Shown here: piece after piece, positions 23,641 to 35,544 of the stretch
Layout of the letters: every line of letters starts with the position of its first letter
Position numbering within the stretch: the first letter of the stretch is position 1
Translations under genes and position numbers: made by a program
The notes under the pieces: model-generated
Told to the model about the DNA's origin: nothing
Databases searched by the model: none
Seen by the model: only the letters and a program-made list of their open reading frames with translations
Origin: Gambelia wislizenii
Taxonomy: Eukaryota > Chordata > Lepidosauria > Squamata > Crotaphytidae
Assembly: GCA_030847615.1 (NCBI GenBank)
Contig: JAUMIR010000003.1
Span: forward strand, 69,388,001-69,452,000
Direction: 5' to 3'
DNA length: 64,000 bases

Positions 23641-25215
23641 GACAATCCAAAACAAAATGAGACAGAAGATGACACTCCCAAGTCAGAAGGCACTCAACCA
23701 GATACTAGGGTGCAGCAGAGGACAACTACAAATAGTGCTACAACTAATGATGCACTTGGACTCATGCCAAAAGGACATTGAGCTGTTGACGTGCTCAGAG
23801 GTGAAAGAAAAGTCTGAAGCTACACAGCACATATTATAGGAATATGGAATGTGAGAAGCATGAATCAAGAGAAGCTAGACATAGTAAAACAAGAATGGAA
23901 CGTATGAACATTGCAATACTTGGGGTGGACAGGAATGGGATTTTTTTGTCAGATAATTACACAGTTTACTCAGGAAATGAAAATCTAAGATGAATTGTAG
24001 TGACATTAATAGGAGAGATGTAGACAAAGCAATGAAAGGATATAGCACAAAACCTGACCATATAACCTCAATAAAACTTCAAGGAAAACCTATCAATATA
24101 ACATTAACCCAAGTTTATGCTCCAGCTACTGTACAGAGGCAGAAAAAGAAGACATTGAAAGAAACTATGCTGCAATCCCTGCCTAAATATCCTTAAGGCA
24201 TCAGATCCTGTCTCATCTTGGAAGCTAAACAGGGGCAGCCCTGGTTAGTACTTGGATGGGAGATTGCCAACAAATACCAAGTGCTATAGGCTATATTTCA
24301 GGAGAAGGTGGTGTTAAAACCACCTCCAAGTATTCCTTGCCTTAGAAAATCCTATGAACTTCAGGGGGTTACCATAAGTCAACAGGCAACTTGAAGGTAC
24401 ACACATGCTGGAGTCCAAGAGGAAACTGACCACACACCAAAACAGGACTTCTTGTTAATCATAGGCTATTAGAATGTAAAGCAAGAAACACAGCACAATC
24501 AAAGATTGTAGAGAAATTTGGTGTAAGATCAAGAAGTGAAGCAGGAGAGCAACTGACTGAATTTTGCAAGGCCAACAATTCGTTCATTGCAAACAAGTTC
24601 TTCAAACAACCAAAGAGACAGCTGAACATGTGAACATCACCATATGGCTAATACAGAAATCAAATAGACTACATAATTGGAAGCAGAAGATGGAGAAGCT
24701 ACATTTTCTCTGCAAAAATAAGACCAGAAACAGATTGTGGCACAGACCATGAACCGGTATATAAAAAAATTAGAGTAATGTTAAAGAAGAACATTAAACC
24801 AGCCATTGTGCCAAAATACAACCTGAAGAACATCTCTATAGAATTTAAAGATAATGTAAAAAATAGATTTGCACTATTAAGTCTAATTGACTAGAAGCCA
24901 GAAGAATTCTGGAGCAAAGCCAGAGAAACTGTCAGGGAAGAATGCAAAAAGATACTGCAGACTAAAAGAAAGAAAAACCTAAGTGAATGACAGATGAAAC
25001 TCTTCAGGGACAGATGGGAAGCAGAAATAAAAGGTGACAGAAATAAGGTCATGACCCTGAATGCAGCTGTTCAGCAACTTGTGAGCAGGGACAAAGAGCT
25101 ACTATAATAATCAATGCAAAGAAATAGAAGATGACAACAAAAAACAAGAGTCCTCTTCCATAAGATCCAAGAAATCAGAGGGAAATTTAAACCCAAAGTG
25201 GGGATACTATACAAC
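23641..25215 (+). mobile_element. RTE/BovB LINE copy B (5' and endonuclease part)
   Basis: After an untranslated head like that of copy A, sequence encodes, with stops, the endonuclease domain: MNIAILGVDRNG near 23905, then KPINITLTQVYAPAT near 24090, then after the SINE 'EQLTEFCKANNSFIANKFF' and a TDCGTDHE-like motif near 24735 that carries the conserved His of the exonuclease-endonuclease-phosphatase fold. It stops near 25215 before the reverse transcriptase. Confidence 0.75.
24190..24412 (+). repeat. 5S-rRNA-derived SINE (5S-Sauria type)
   Basis: The head matches 5S rRNA: 'catcttggaagctaaacagg' then 'ggttagtacttggatgggag'. The tail 'gttaccataagtcaacaggc' followed by 'aacttgaaggtacacac' is BovB-like. 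It interrupts BovB copy B, its probable helper family. Confidence 0.9.
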
Positions 25216-25940
25216 CCGCAGGCAGGGTTTTTTAACCAGATTTTTTTTTCATTAAAACCAATATAGGACTAAATTAGAAAATTAAGTAGCAAAATGAAGT
25301 TCAGGTGTTTTGGCCACTAGCTTAAATAATTGTTCTTTTAAAAGTGCTCTTTTGAAGCAAGTTGTTTTGGTTGAACTTATGTTAATTGAAGGATTTGTTT
25401 CTGAATGGCATTTCTTGCACTATAAAATAAAATGATTTAAATGATGCAACTGACACTGGATATAGGTCTAACGATGAACAACTGCAAATAAACTGTTAAA
25501 GTTAAAATGTTTAAATTCAGTCATTGTTGTTCCAATAATAGGGTTGGAAAATAGTAATAATAGGAAGATTTTTTAAAAATACAGTCATGTGAAAAAGAAA
25601 GAATACCCTCTTTTAATTCTATGGTTTCATACATCAGGACGTAATAACAATCATCTGTTCCTTAGCAGGGGATCAGCTACACAGGGTGGGGAAATGGAGT
25701 ACCTTGTAGTAATGGTATCTTGCAGCAGTAGCAGCAACGTATCTTAATGGTTTTTCTGGCCTAGGAAGCCCCCATGAGCCTCGCAATTTGGATGGTGGCC
25801 GCAAGTGATTTACTCACATTAGTTCTTCACCACCACTGTTTTGTTGTTTGTTTTTTAAGTTGTCCAAGGTGCTCTGGAACAATAGAGCAATTTTTTTATT
25901 TTATAGGAGAGCAAAAAAAAAAAAAATGACCATCTATTTT
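25216..25940. other. No recognised feature
   Basis: A/T-rich sequence with a 14-A run near 25914. I see no gene, RNA or element that I can name. Confidence 0.5.
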
Positions 25941-26640
25941 ATCGCCTTAGTGAGTGATCACTAAGGCGAAAATCCAGCATGGCGGCAGTGGACACTTGCC
26001 TTGCTAGCAAGCCCCGCCACTGCTCTCACCCAGGCAATCAGCTTTGTGCTTCCCTTAGAATTTCCTGTCATTCAGTTGTCCAAATGAGTAGGAATGCACA
26101 CACCCCTCGTGGGTTTTTTTTTTTTTAAAGCATGGGGAAAGCCGCAAAGACTTTTCCCATGAATGTTTTGCCATTTTGGGGGCCCCTCCTTCCAAATAAT
26201 GTGAATTGGTGCAAGAACCTATATATAACAGGTAGGAATCCCAGCTAATTCCATGGAGGGTATTTTCACTGTTTAGACAACCCCCAGATCCTAAAATTAG
26301 GTAAATGCAACCTAAGATGAACAACAGATGACATATTACTGTACATCATATCATGATTTATTCAACAAAAATAAAACCAAAATGGAGAAGCGCCAGCGAT
26401 AGTCACCCCTCTAAAGCCAGATCAGGCAGCTACTGCTGGCACTTTGCTTTTCCTGGAGCTCAGATTCAAGCGTGAGTAAAGTTTTGAATGGAAGCAAACC
26501 CAATGCAGATTTGGGCTTTGGTATCAGTGGCACTTAAATTTGGGCCAGAATAGCCCAAATTGAATGTGTCATAGCTCCGGGCTAAAGTAGTCCGAATCTC
26601 AGCTGGATTTTTACCCCCTGTGTAGCCAAGCCTCATCTAC
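25941..26640 (-). repeat. Second copy of the hairpin-bearing repeat
   Basis: A perfect 12-bp inverted repeat (25942-25953 with 25958-25969, loop gtga) precedes 'gccttgctagcaagcccc' and a second hairpin 'catggggaaag...cttttcccatg' (26132-26162). The three landmarks occur in the opposite order and orientation at 11350-11700. Borders are approximate. Confidence 0.4.
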
Positions 26641-27899
26641 CAAATGTCTTCTTAGCATAAAGCCAGTTTGATTAGGATGGACATATGTTATGACAAATTC
26701 ATTTAAACTTTGTGCTAAAATAGCCATGAAGATCTTATATCTAGGTCAAGTAATGTGGTTGGTCTCTACTCTGAAACTTGAGTGTATCTCCCGAGACTTG
26801 GGGAATTGCCGTCATTCATGCTAGTCTCTAGAATGTTGCTGCAAGAACGTCATTAAATAATTATTGTAAAAATCACCCATAAAACCAATAGTGCATAGTG
26901 ATTTTAACTTTTTTTAAATAGTTGATGCTATATCTTTATGTGCTTGGTGTTGAAATTTTTTTTATGCTCCTCATTTGTGGAATTTATGGGAAGGAAATGT
27001 AAATATTTATCTTATTATTTCTCATTAATTCTGTGTTATATAAAACAACATAGCACTCCTTGACAATTTTGATTATATTACCTTCTTAAATATCTTGAAA
27101 ATAACTATTTCCAATTGTTTTCTTTTTCAGTACTTTAGTCAAGAACTCGGAATTTTTATTACCAATTTCATAATAGGTTCTGTGTAAGTAAACGATTAAC
27201 TGCTCATGGCTTGGAATGTTAGCTCTTTAAATTAATTTGATAATGTAAGATGTTAGAAACTGAGAAATTACTTCTGTAGGGAATTATTGGTATTTATATT
27301 AAGCAGAATGCAGTGTAGCCCGGTGCAATATGAGCTTCTGGTATAAAACAGGATAAAAACATGCAGGATGCTCCAGTAAGGTTAAAAAGACAACTTACAT
27401 TTGGCAGAGTTTACATCTTAGATAAGAAGATAGATAGATAGATAGGAGTTATCTAACTTGGATGAAAAAATCCCTAAGTTTGATTCTCATGAGGCGTATA
27501 AGGCATTTTGAAACAGAGCTGCCTCATGTCTGATGGCTTCTAGCTTCAGGCTCCTGAGACAAAGAGTTGTAAAACACTAACGTGTCTTGGAACAAGGAGG
27601 GAAGTGGCCTCTGCATGCAAATAGGAAGTAAAACCTTGAAAACACAGATCAGTGACACCAGAGAGAACTGTAAACAAGCATTGATGCTTCTTCACTTCCA
27701 ACAATTTCATTACCACCAACACTAATAAGCAAATGCATTTCATCAAGTTATCATTAATTAATACCATATTTAGAATGTTAGCTACCAGGACAGACCATTT
27801 GCAGACAATGGCATGGAGGTTTCACAACTGACTCTAAGTGAAACATTTTTATTATTGACATCTTCAAAAATGCTCCATTTCTTATTCTGAAGTTGCCTT
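26641..27899. other. Intergenic, no recognised feature
   Basis: A/T-rich with a short (GATA)n run near 27428. No gene, RNA or named repeat is seen. Confidence 0.5.
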
Positions 27900-28583
27900 T
27901 CCCTCTATCTGGAATTCTCCCAGATGGACCTCAAAGCCCATTATGCAATTGTTGCATGGCCGTTGGTGCTGTGTCCGGCAAAAAGGATCTGGTGGGGTAT
28001 ACACCATCTCATTCTAGATCTCTGGCCCCTTTACCACCCCCCTCTACACATGCAATTTGAGGGTGTGAGGCTGATCAACTTTACAGGGCTTTCCATGTAG
28101 CTCACAGGGTGTTTGAGGAGTTTCCATTGCCTCCGCTCTGAATGCACAGGTTCAGCTTCAGATGACATCCTGAGCAATACTATACAGATGATGAGACCAT
28201 GGACTTGACCGATTACCGTTTGCCTCCATGTCTCTCTTACCATCCCACGGATGTGGCCCGTGTGTGCCCGGCCTACCATGAGAGACGCTAGCAGTCAAGT
28301 TACTCTGCGGCAGTCTTCTCCTGACTATTGTGGTTCTCCCATGGGGTCCTCTCTTCCTGTGGATTGCCCTTTGCCATCAGTTCCGATTGAGCATCCTCCT
28401 CAGCCTCCCCCCTGGCCCAGTTCTCTGCTCCCTGCACCGAGGGGCCACAGTAGGACATCATTGCCATCCTCTTCGAGCCACTCTTCATCTCCGTCAGAGC
28501 CTTGCCAACCTACACCTCCACTCGACTTGTTGGATGACGATTCCTCTTCTCCAACAGATGATATCTGAGCATTTTCTGAGCAA

Positions 28584-29414
28584 ATGGTACACCTTTCTAA
28601 CACGCTGGACTTGAAGGTTCCTCAGAAGGCTTCTGACCTGGTTGACCCTATCTATAACCGGATCAAGTCCAAGACACCTCCGGTTGCGATGTTGCCCATC
28701 CTGCCATCGCTCCTAAAGCTCACCCAAGGATCATGGGAAAACCCTTCTTCCCTTCCACCGATGTCCAAGCACATTGATCCACTATACAAGACGGATGCTG
28801 AGGATATCACCTGGCTATGTGAACACCTGAGGCTGAATTCGGTGGTGGTGGAGGCCTCTCAACACCGGATACAGCATCGTTTGCAAGCTATGCCCACCGA
28901 CAAGAAGGGCAGGAAACTGGATATATTGGGCAAGAAGCTCTATTTCTCTGTGGCATTGAGCTTCAGGATTGCCAGTTACACCGCCTGTATGGAAGCCTAT
29001 CAACAGGTGCTTTGGGACAGAATCGCTCTGTTCCTGGAAGGGCTCCCAGAGGAACAGAGGTGCATGGCCCATGCTGTCCAGTCTGACGGGCAATCCCTGG
29101 CTGGGCAGCAAATGAATTCCGCTCATCATGTAGCCAACTGTGCGGCTAAATCCATGGCCAGCTCCATTTTGCTCCGTCAACACGCTTGGCTATGGTCCTC
29201 AGGCTTGTCCCCCCAGGCATGTGCCATGATTGAAGACATGCCCTTCGACCACTCTGGACTTTTCCACCAATCAATGGACGAAAAACTGGAGTTCACCCAA
29301 AAGATGAGGACTACGGCCAGGAAGTATGGTATACCATCAACCTCCTCCCCCACCCAGAGGCCAGTCAGGTTGGCAAGGTTCCCCATTTCCTTACTCCTGG
29401 CATCAGGCTTATAA
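28584..29414 (+). pseudogene. DIRS-A gag-like frame
   Basis: A 276-codon open frame, the longest open DIRS remnant here. It encodes a hydrophilic protein with segments such as LPSLLKLTQGSWENPSSLPP and GRKLDILGKKLYFSVAL. The second is matched by GQHLDLFGRYFYSSAPF in element B. In DIRS elements this position is occupied by the structural Gag protein. I see no CCHC knuckle. The Met at 28584 is only the first in-frame one; the true gag probably began further left, where frames are broken. Confidence 0.6.
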
Positions 29415-29699
29415 TCCATCTCCTTCTCACCATTCAGCTTTCCATCAGTCTTCGACCTCTTCAGTGAGAAGCCAGTCGAACACTTTGCGCTTTCAGCCTC
29501 AATCTAAAGCAGTGTCCTAAGGACCACTCCAAACTCAGATTCTAATCCTTCTACTATCTTTGCAGACGGTGCTATTCGGGGATCATCTTGCTCAGTTCCA
29601 GGAAGCCTGGTCAGCCATAACATCGGACTGCTGGGATCATTCAAAATGGCTACTGGATCGAATTCTAAGAGTACCCCCTGACAGGTCGAATTTGAATAA

Positions 29700-30066
29700 C
29701 ATCTCCCTCTCTGGTCCTCCTCAAGGAGGTGCAGACGTTGCTCCAGAAGGGGGCCGTCAAACCAGTGACCCCCAACCAGCACCACCTCTGCTTCTTCTCA
29801 CAGTACTTCCTCATGAACAAAAACGATGGAGGACTTTGGCCAATCCTAGACCGCCGCAGGGTGAACTTCTACATCCTCCCGAAGCAGTTCACGCTGGTCA
29901 GCCTATCATCAATCCTCCCTCTCCTGCAGTGAGGGGACTGGTTCCCAACAGTCGATCTGAAGGACGCCTACTTCTACATGGGGATCCATCCGACTCACAG
30001 GTGGTTTGAGGGGAGACACATTTCTTTTCCAATGGAATGGCCCCCTGTTGTACCTATTCCCTCTTT
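29700..30066 (+). pseudogene. DIRS-A reverse transcriptase, internally deleted
   Basis: Across two frames it encodes QTLLQKGAVKPV, then GGLWPILDRRRVNFYILPKQ and TVDLKDAYFYMGIHPTHRW, the fingers and first-aspartate (DLKDAY) motif of DIRS RT. Soon after, near 30070, the sequence jumps to the region just before the recombinase (VIAKTCLDKSDAILITLW). The palm box with the two catalytic aspartates, RNase H and any methylase-like domain are therefore missing. The element cannot make an active RT. Confidence 0.75.
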
Positions 30067-30384
30067 TCCCACTGCTGACAAGAGTGATCGCCAAGACGTG
30101 CCTGGACAAGTCAGATGCGATCCTCATCACTCTGTGGTTTGGAACACTCCCCTGCCTCGCATACCACTGCTTCATCTGCCTGCTTCCGCTCCCAGACCTG
30201 CTGACCATCCAGGAAGGCCGGGTTCGTCACCTACATCTGGACACTCTGCGGTTGATGGCTTGGAGGATCATACCCTGAACCAGTCGGTGACCCCGGGGCT
30301 GGGTTTGGCCGCTTCTTCCTCACCTCTGCCTCCGGAGATCCAGGTTGTGTTGACACTTCTCTACGCCCCTCAACGTGGTGTTCC

Positions 30385-31324
30385 TATCAATATAAGTGGT
30401 GGAGGTTCATGACTTTCTTGACAGAGCGGGGCCTCACCCCAGCCGCTTCCTCTGTCACTAACATCCTGCAATTCCTGCTACACCTTTAGGATTCGGGACT
30501 CTCCCTTTCATCTCTGAAATGTTACCTTGCTGTGGTTTCTGTGGAGTTCCAGAGAATGGGCCAGCCCTCTCTGTTTCTGGACCTTGTGGTTAAGACGTTC
30601 CTGAGGGGCTATATCAACTTTTGCCTTCCCGTGGCTGAACCCACCCCATTGTGGAGCTTGGAACAAGTTCTCTCGCAGGTCTTGAAATGTCCCTTTGAGC
30701 CAACGACTACGGCAGATCTGCATCTCCTTTCTTGGAAGACAGCCTTCCTTGTAGCTGTGAGATCCACCAGATGTGCTGGTGAGCTCTGTGCACTACACTG
30801 TGACTTGCCCTACCTGGTGGTCCACAGGCACAAGGTTGTTATCAAACCGGACACGTTGTTCCTACTGAAGTTCGTCTCCAGTTTCCATCTGAACCAGTTG
30901 ATCATTCTGCCTGTCCTGATGCAGAACCTGACAGATGAATTTGAACGTGCACTCTCTTCCCTATATGTCCATTGGTCATTTGGCTTTTATGTTCAATAGA
31001 CTGCTCCGTTTCAGAAATCGAATAGACTCTTTGTGTCTTATGCTATATCAAACCATGGTGCTTCAATTTCGCCACAGTGCCTGTCGAAGTGGGTTGTCTC
31101 TACCATCACGTTGGCATATGAACCGGCTTAGAAACCATTACCTCCATGAATTTGAGCCCACTCCACAAGGGCAGTAGCTGTGTCCCCTGCCTTTCTCTCC
31201 GGGGTTACACTGGAGGATGTCTGGTCTACTCCTTTGACTTTAATTTCACATTACAGACTTGACAATATGTCTAGAAATTATGCTGCCTTTGGGAGGGCTG
31301 TCCTCCTCTCCATTATTCAATGAT
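30385..31324 (+). pseudogene. DIRS-A tyrosine recombinase, frameshifted
   Basis: In DIRS elements this enzyme integrates the circular DNA copy. The central frame (30532-30920) has SLEQVLSQVLKCPFEPTTTA and the first catalytic Arg region RSTRCAGELCAL. After a frameshift, sequence at 31140-31260 gives AHSTRAVAV, the H-x-x-R motif, and ISHYRLD, which contains the nucleophilic Tyr. The catalytic set is thus still readable although the frame is broken by stops and shifts. Confidence 0.75.
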
Positions 31325-31475
31325 TGCATGCTTGCTTGATCATGAATAAATATTTCTATGGTTCACCCTGACCTTTGGTCCTCATCTTCTATCTAGGGCA
31401 TTACATACCCTCCACCTCTGGGTGAAGCTTGCTAGTCTCCCAACTATGTGATTCACAGAGACCACGAAGAAGGAG

Positions 31476-31545
31476 GACAGGTTGCTTACCTGTAACTGTA
31501 GTTCTTCAAGTGGTCATCTGTGAAATCACACAGACCCGCCCATCC
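31476..31545. repeat. DIRS-A internal complementary region
   Basis: Reads 'aggttgcttacctgtaactg' then 'tagttcttcaagtggtcatc'. It is the inverted counterpart of the right end of the element (32140-32214), as DIRS circle formation requires. Confidence 0.75.
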
Positions 31546-31680
31546 TCCCCTCTATGTCCTGCTCTGATTTTAACTTGCTGATGCTGCTAATTCCGGTGTC
31601 CTTTGGAACTGAGGTAAATGAGCAGGATCGCCTCAGAAGCACCATTAGGGTGGGCGGGTCTACCACCAAAAAGCGTTGTA

Positions 31681-32083
31681 CAGTTGTCCCTTCTTATTCA
31701 CTACCATTTGGTTCCAGGACCCCCTGTGGATACCAAAATCTGTGAATACTCAAGTCCCATTATATGCAATATCATAGCAAAATGGTGTCCCTTATATAAG
31801 ATGGCAAAATCAAGGTTTGCTTTTTGGATTATTATTTTTTTTTAAGAATATTTTCAAGCCATGAATACTTAAATCCATGGATACCAAATTCACGGATTTA
31901 AGTATTCACGCTTGAAAATATTCTTTAAAAAATAATCCAAAAAGCAAACCTTGATTTTGCCATCTTATATAGGGGACACCATTTTGCTGTGCCATTGCAT
32001 ATAATGGGACTTGAGTATTCACGGATTTAGATATTCACAGGAGGTCATGGAACCAAACCCCAGCAAATGTGAAGGGACAACTG
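31681..32083. mobile_element. Near-perfect foldback Tigger-like element, 403 bp
   Basis: Starts CAGTTGTCCCTTC and ends GAAGGGACAACTG, with TA on both sides. Nearly the entire length pairs with itself, including 'gcaaaccttgattttgccat' against its complement and the centre around 'aaatccatggat'. No protein is encoded. It sits between the internal complementary region and the right terminus of DIRS A. Confidence 0.85.
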
Positions 32084-32139
32084 TATAAGTATTCTAGAAG
32101 GTTCCAAGTGCACTGCGAAGGCACAGGAATAACCTCAAC

Positions 32140-32214
32140 TGTGTGATTTCACAGATGACTGTTGCAGACATGACCACTCGAAGAATTACAGTTACAGGTA
32201 AGCAACTTGTCCTT
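32140..32214. repeat. DIRS-A right inverted terminal repeat
   Basis: 'gtgatttcacagatgact', then 'accactcgaagaattacagt' and 'acaggtaagcaacttgtcct' are the reverse complement of the internal region at 31476. Confidence 0.75.
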
Positions 32215-32262
32215 TCCTGCTACCATCATTGAATAATTTCATGTTTTCTGTCATTTTACTAG

Positions 32263-32405
32263 TAACGTGGTTCTTCGAGTGGTCTCCATGCCTCACACAA
32301 ATGGGGTCTGCACCTGTGCAAAGAATCCCTTTGGAAAGTTCCAGAGCTGAGTAGTTTGGTGAGAAACCCATTCCCCTCCCGTCCATTGTGCATGCATGAG
32401 CCCGA
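32263..32405. repeat. DIRS-B left inverted terminal repeat
   Basis: 'cgtggttcttcgagtggtct' through 'gaaagttccagagctgagta' to 'tgcatgcatgagcccg' pairs with the complement of 35545-35700. Confidence 0.8.
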
Positions 32406-33728
32406 ACAGAGACTGTTGGAAGAAATCCCTAAAGGTGGCCAACAAGGTAGCTCTGAATCAGCCCCTCTTTTTGGCCTCAACATCGATAACAGGGAAGAAA
32501 TTGACCATTGGAATCTCTGCCACATCCTTGGCATCGATTTCAACATCAATGCGCTAAGGCTACCTTAGTACCAAAGAATTCTTCATCTTAGTCCCTCTTG
32601 GTACCAAAGTTGTGGATCTCGGTTCCCGCCATGAAATGTGATCCTGCTTCCACTGTCTCCACTACATTGGCCACACATGCATTTGTCTTCTTCAGACATT
32701 ATAGAGAAGAAGGCAAAAACCAGTAAAAAGAGACGGGCTTCCCCAGATGGGCACACAGCCCATTGTTGGAAGCGCTGTGGCTGCTCTGGTTAAGTCGAAG
32801 AAGCAACCTAAGCTGCATAAGCACCACACTGCTGCAGAACCACTGGGATCGGCAGCCTCACCTCCATCATTGTTATGCCTGTCTCAGGATGTGGAGTCCA
32901 TTACAGTCACCTCGGTACTATGCTCTGTGGTACCAAGTACTCCACCTTCTCTAGTACTTACCTTGGCCATTCCAAGCCCCGCACTGGCTCATCATGTTTC
33001 ACCAAGGATACACAGGCCACCTTCGCCCAGACAGCATTGGTCTTTGTCAGTCCGTGATTGCTCTTAGTCACTGCACAGGGATTATGTTCACAAGGAGGAT
33101 TCTCCATACACCTCCGTATCCTTCCTTGAGCGATACTGACACAAAGATCTTTGGAGGGAGCGACCATCTTCCTATCTATCTTATTTTCCTTCATACCAAG
33201 ACAGCTACCATTGGCGTGAGCATAGTCTTCTCCACTCCCCATACTGTTGGCCCTGTAGCCGCTCCAGATCACCTTGCTCAAGATACCATCACCATTCCCC
33301 TTGGCATTGGTCACACTTGCTGGATTGCTATAGCCCATGAACTCTGCCTTCACCATTTCTAAGATCCTACATTCGCCAGCGTTCTTCATCTCCTCTCAGG
33401 AGCATGGCCATGGTTTTGAAGCCACCACTGTCTCCATCAACTTCCAGGGCTCCCTCAGTTGTTATATTGGCTTTATCATTTCCAGTTCCAAGCATCCTAC
33501 CATGTTCAACCTCAATTTCATCTCAACCAATCCGACTGGTTCTGATCAGTGAGATCAATGTCATTATTGCTGATACCACCACCTCCTGTACCATGACCCT
33601 CGATATAATCTGTGCTACAAACCTTGATATTGACTGTACCCACCTCAGTCGCATCGAATACCCAGGGGAACCATCGAATACCCTGTGCCCAATTGAAACA
33701 GGGATCTGACAATTAAGATTCTGACTCT

Positions 33729-34380
33729 TTGTCCTCCCCAGCCACATCACCAGTGCATTCTTCTCCATCAGGAACAGTGGAAGACTCGGGCCCTACATCA
33801 CCTCCTGAAAACATTAAATTGTTTGCCAATGTGTTCCTTAGACTGGTGAAGGCTCTTGGAATCAAAGCTAAAGCTCCACCCATGCCTGTTAATGACCCAG
33901 TGTTTAACATTGTGGACACTCATTCCATCTCACCAACTCTTCCGTCTCTGCTGCCAGCCCTGGCAGATGTCCTCAGTCTTGGTCCAAACCAGCATCCCTT
34001 CCTCCAGCATTAAAATGCTTGGAGGATCTTTACAGGATACAGCCTGAAGGTGCCTCATTCCCCTTCAACCATCTGGTACCAAATTCTATTGTCGTGGATG
34101 CTTCTCAGGTGAAATCTCCACTTCCCCTGGCTGAAAAAGATGGGCAACATCTAGACCTGTTTGGGCGATACTTTTACTCTTCAGCCCCATTTTGGCGTTG
34201 ACAGTTGTGGTTTACGCCTCTGCTACACTTGTCTCAAAGTGACTATGTATGCCTTTCACATTGAGCGGATCTTGCACTCCAATAGACAGGTGCTTCACCC
34301 AGAAGTTGGACTATGATGGCTTGGAGGATCCGACCATAATGTCACCAGCACTGCTCTCCATCCTCTCTGCCTCCAGAAGG
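33729..34380 (+). pseudogene. DIRS-B gag-like remnant
   Basis: Reads, with stops and shifts, an acidic Ser/Pro-rich start, SPTLPSLLPALADV and DGQHLDLFGRYFYSSAPFWR. The last segment aligns by eye with GRKLDILGKKLYFSVALSFR of element A. It ends near a run of nine A's at 34389. No knuckle is seen. Confidence 0.55.
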
Positions 34381-34499
34381 GCATCTATGAAAAAAAAAAT
34401 CCTATGCTTAAAAATGGGGCAAGTTTAGCTCCTTTGCTGCTTCTTGCTCTGATCCAGCTTCGCCGGCGGCTGTCTCCACCGTCCTTCATTTTCTCCTTC

Positions 34500-35393
34500 A
34501 TCTCCATGAGCAAGGGCTGTCATTCTCTTCGCTCAAAGTTTACTTAGCAGCGATCATAGCTCAGCAACCTTTTTGGCCACACCAGGCACCCTCTTCATGA
34601 ATCCAGTGGTCAGGAAGTTCCTACGTGGCCTGGCAAATCTCTACCCACCAGTTTCACCACCAACTCCACCTTGGTTGTCGTCTCTCATCCTCACCCAATT
34701 AACTCATAAGCCCTTTGAACCGATGGCAACCATTGATGAACATTTACTCATCATCAAAGTAGCTTTCTTGGTTTGCCATCATGTTGGCACGGAGAGATAG
34801 TGAGCTGACAGCTCTTCACTCTTATGAACCTTTCCGGGTCTTCCATCAGGGCAAGATGGTCCTGCGTCCAGATGTGTGCTTTTTGCCTTAGATTGTCTCT
34901 GACTTCCACATTAACCAGGACATTGTCCTTCCAACATTCTGCCTGCAACCATCGACTGCACTGGAGAAGTCATTACATTGCCTCAACGTTCACCACTCAC
35001 TGGCATTCTATATTCAGTGTACCCCTCCCTTTTGGGAATCCAACCAATTTTTTTCTCTGTTATTGTGGTCCTTGCAAAGGCCAACCTGTTTCATCCCAGT
35101 GATTCTCCAAATGGGTGCTTCAGACCATCACTTTAGCATATGATCTGGCTCACCGTCCACTGCCCAGAAACCTGAGGGCACACTTGACGAGATCAGTGGC
35201 AGCTTCCTTGGTCTTGTTGCAGGGGTCCTTTCTGCCAGATCTCTGTAAGGCTGCAGCCTGGACACAACCTTCATCATTTATAAGACACTGCTGTCTGGAC
35301 TGCAGGGCCAGAGCAGATGCAAGTTTTGGCTGAGCAGTTCTCTCTTCAGTTTTCCAGTGACCGGCCCTCCTTCCATTGGAAAGCTTTTTAGTC
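34500..35393 (+). pseudogene. DIRS-B tyrosine recombinase, nucleophile lost
   Basis: Segments MLARRDSELTALHS (first catalytic Arg region), LAYDLAHRPLPRNLRAHLTR (H-x-x-R) and PSSFIRHCCLDCRARADASF can be read across several frames. In element A the last segment has HY at the nucleophile; here the codon at 35289-35291 is TGC (Cys). With the frame breaks this makes the enzyme inactive. Confidence 0.75.
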
Positions 35394-35417
35394 ACCCATT
35401 TGTGTGAGGCACAGAGA

Positions 35418-35500
35418 CTACAATGAAGAAGAACAGGTTGCTTACCTGTAACTGTGGTTCTTCAAGTGGTCATCTATGTTCTCACACAATCCCGCCCTAC
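35418..35500. repeat. DIRS-B internal complementary region
   Basis: 'gaacaggttgcttacctg' complements the outermost right end and 'taactgtggttcttcaagtg' matches the left end, so it bridges both termini as in other DIRS elements. Confidence 0.8.
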
Positions 35501-35544
35501 CTCCCCTGGATTTCCAACAGATTTGAAACTAGGGGAAGGTAGCT

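Larger units (their letters stand above)
27900..32214 (+). mobile_element. DIRS retrotransposon A (left end missing or unseen)
   Basis: DIRS elements encode Gag, reverse transcriptase/RNase H and a tyrosine recombinase, and end in inverted repeats with an internal complementary region instead of LTRs. Here gag-like, RT and recombinase remnants occur in that order on the + strand, followed by the internal complementary region (31476-31545) and the right inverted repeat (32140-32214). I found no left inverted repeat, so the left border is only where similarity fades. A foldback DNA element (31681-32083) lies between the two terminal parts. Confidence 0.75.

Noticed and set aside
24190..24310. 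Apparent 5S rRNA gene
   Set aside because: Diverged, lacks a complete 5S and is joined to a BovB-like tail, so it is a SINE head. The same holds for 12380 and 57585.
27424..27446. CRISPR-like or satellite array in the GATA run
   Set aside because: A few tetranucleotide repeats only; an ordinary microsatellite in a vertebrate genome.
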